This document shows, one piece after another, positions 13,866 through 14,071 of a DNA stretch of 14,071 bases. The notes beneath the pieces were generated by a model that saw nothing but the letters and a program-made list of their open reading frames with translations, did not search any database and was not told the origin of the DNA. Positions within the stretch are counted from its first letter, which is position 1. The number at the start of each line of letters is the position of its first letter. The translations under genes and the position numbers were made by a program. This DNA is from Actinomycetes bacterium (GTDB lineage Bacteria; Actinomycetota; Actinomycetes; Propionibacteriales; Propionibacteriaceae), in NCBI GenBank assembly GCA_023436925.1, contig JAEZHJ010000155.1:1-14071 (forward strand), written 5' to 3'.

Positions 13866-14071
13866 ATGGCGAGTGCGGAGCGCGAGATCCTGAGCTGGGA
13901 ATCCTTCGGGAAGGCGATCCGGGAACTCGCCGGGCAGGTGGTCGACTCCGGCTATCGCCCCGACCTGCTGCTCTCGATCACCCGAGGTGGGCTCGTCCCG
14001 GCCGGTGCGATCAGCTACGCGATCGGGATCAAGAACCTGCACATCATCAACGTCGAGTTCTACACCGGGGT
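13866..14071 (+). CDS. Phosphoribosyltransferase (3' end outside window)
   Basis: The first 68 codons are present. The visible part contains LLLSITRGGLVPAGAISYAI, the N-terminal substrate/PRPP-loop pattern (SI-RGG-.PA) of purine-type phosphoribosyltransferases, then a strand reading HIINVEFYTG. Such enzymes transfer a base to PRPP, or act as regulators. The PRPP-binding motif itself lies beyond the window edge, so neither substrate nor integrity can be judged. The start is the first ATG after the divergent gap; CAGGAT six bases upstream weakly fits a leaderless start. A hypoxanthine/xanthine-type (Gpt-like) enzyme is the best guess. Confidence 0.8.
   Translation, partial: MASAEREILSWESFGKAIRELAGQVVDSGYRPDLLLSITRGGLVPAGAISYAIGIKNLHIINVEFYTG

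Overview
The window looks like chromosome from a high-GC actinobacterium. The evidence is the strongly GC-rich third codon positions, GTG starts, GTGA stop/start overlaps, probable leaderless genes (TAnnnT-like box, six bases, start codon), a class E sortase with its small membrane partner, and a PhoP/TrcR-type OmpR-family regulator. A propionibacterial relative is possible, but the sequence alone does not prove it. No tRNA, rRNA, CRISPR array, transposase or phage gene was seen.

Left part (1-3472): the 3' part of a P-type cation-pump gene overlaps a histidine-triad (HIT) hydrolase gene by four bases, so the two are probably one operon. A hairpin-rich 224-base gap follows, then a 160-residue conserved-type protein of unknown function. 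Three 21-bp tandem repeats fill the gap between that gene and the convergent AraC-family regulator.

Centre (3470-9400): a GATase1-like AraC regulator is divergent from an 80-residue single-pass membrane protein, with a 9-bp inverted repeat between them. Next comes a probably leaderless regulator that fuses an alpha/beta-hydrolase fold to a LuxR-type helix-turn-helix. Its nucleophile serine is replaced by alanine while the Asp and His remain, so it is probably a ligand sensor and not an enzyme. Downstream, after an imperfect hairpin and an AT-rich promoter pocket, lies a gadB-gadC operon: glutamate decarboxylase plus glutamate/GABA antiporter. Together these consume cytoplasmic protons and export GABA, a classic acid-resistance module. 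It ends at a perfect 14-bp stem-loop.

Right part (9511-14071): a SAM-dependent methyltransferase gene converges on a response regulator/histidine kinase operon. That operon is divergent from a class E sortase gene and its overlapping 54-residue membrane protein. The shared regulator/sortase intergenic region carries a direct repeat resembling the mycobacterial PhoP box, which suggests that the two-component system controls itself and the sortase. The window closes with acylphosphatase (minus strand) and the start of a phosphoribosyltransferase (plus strand).

The points most worth following up are the Ser-to-Ala pseudo-hydrolase/LuxR sensor next to the gad operon, the PhoP-box-like site, the altered ion-site residues of the P-type ATPase, and the structured gap at 2750-2859.
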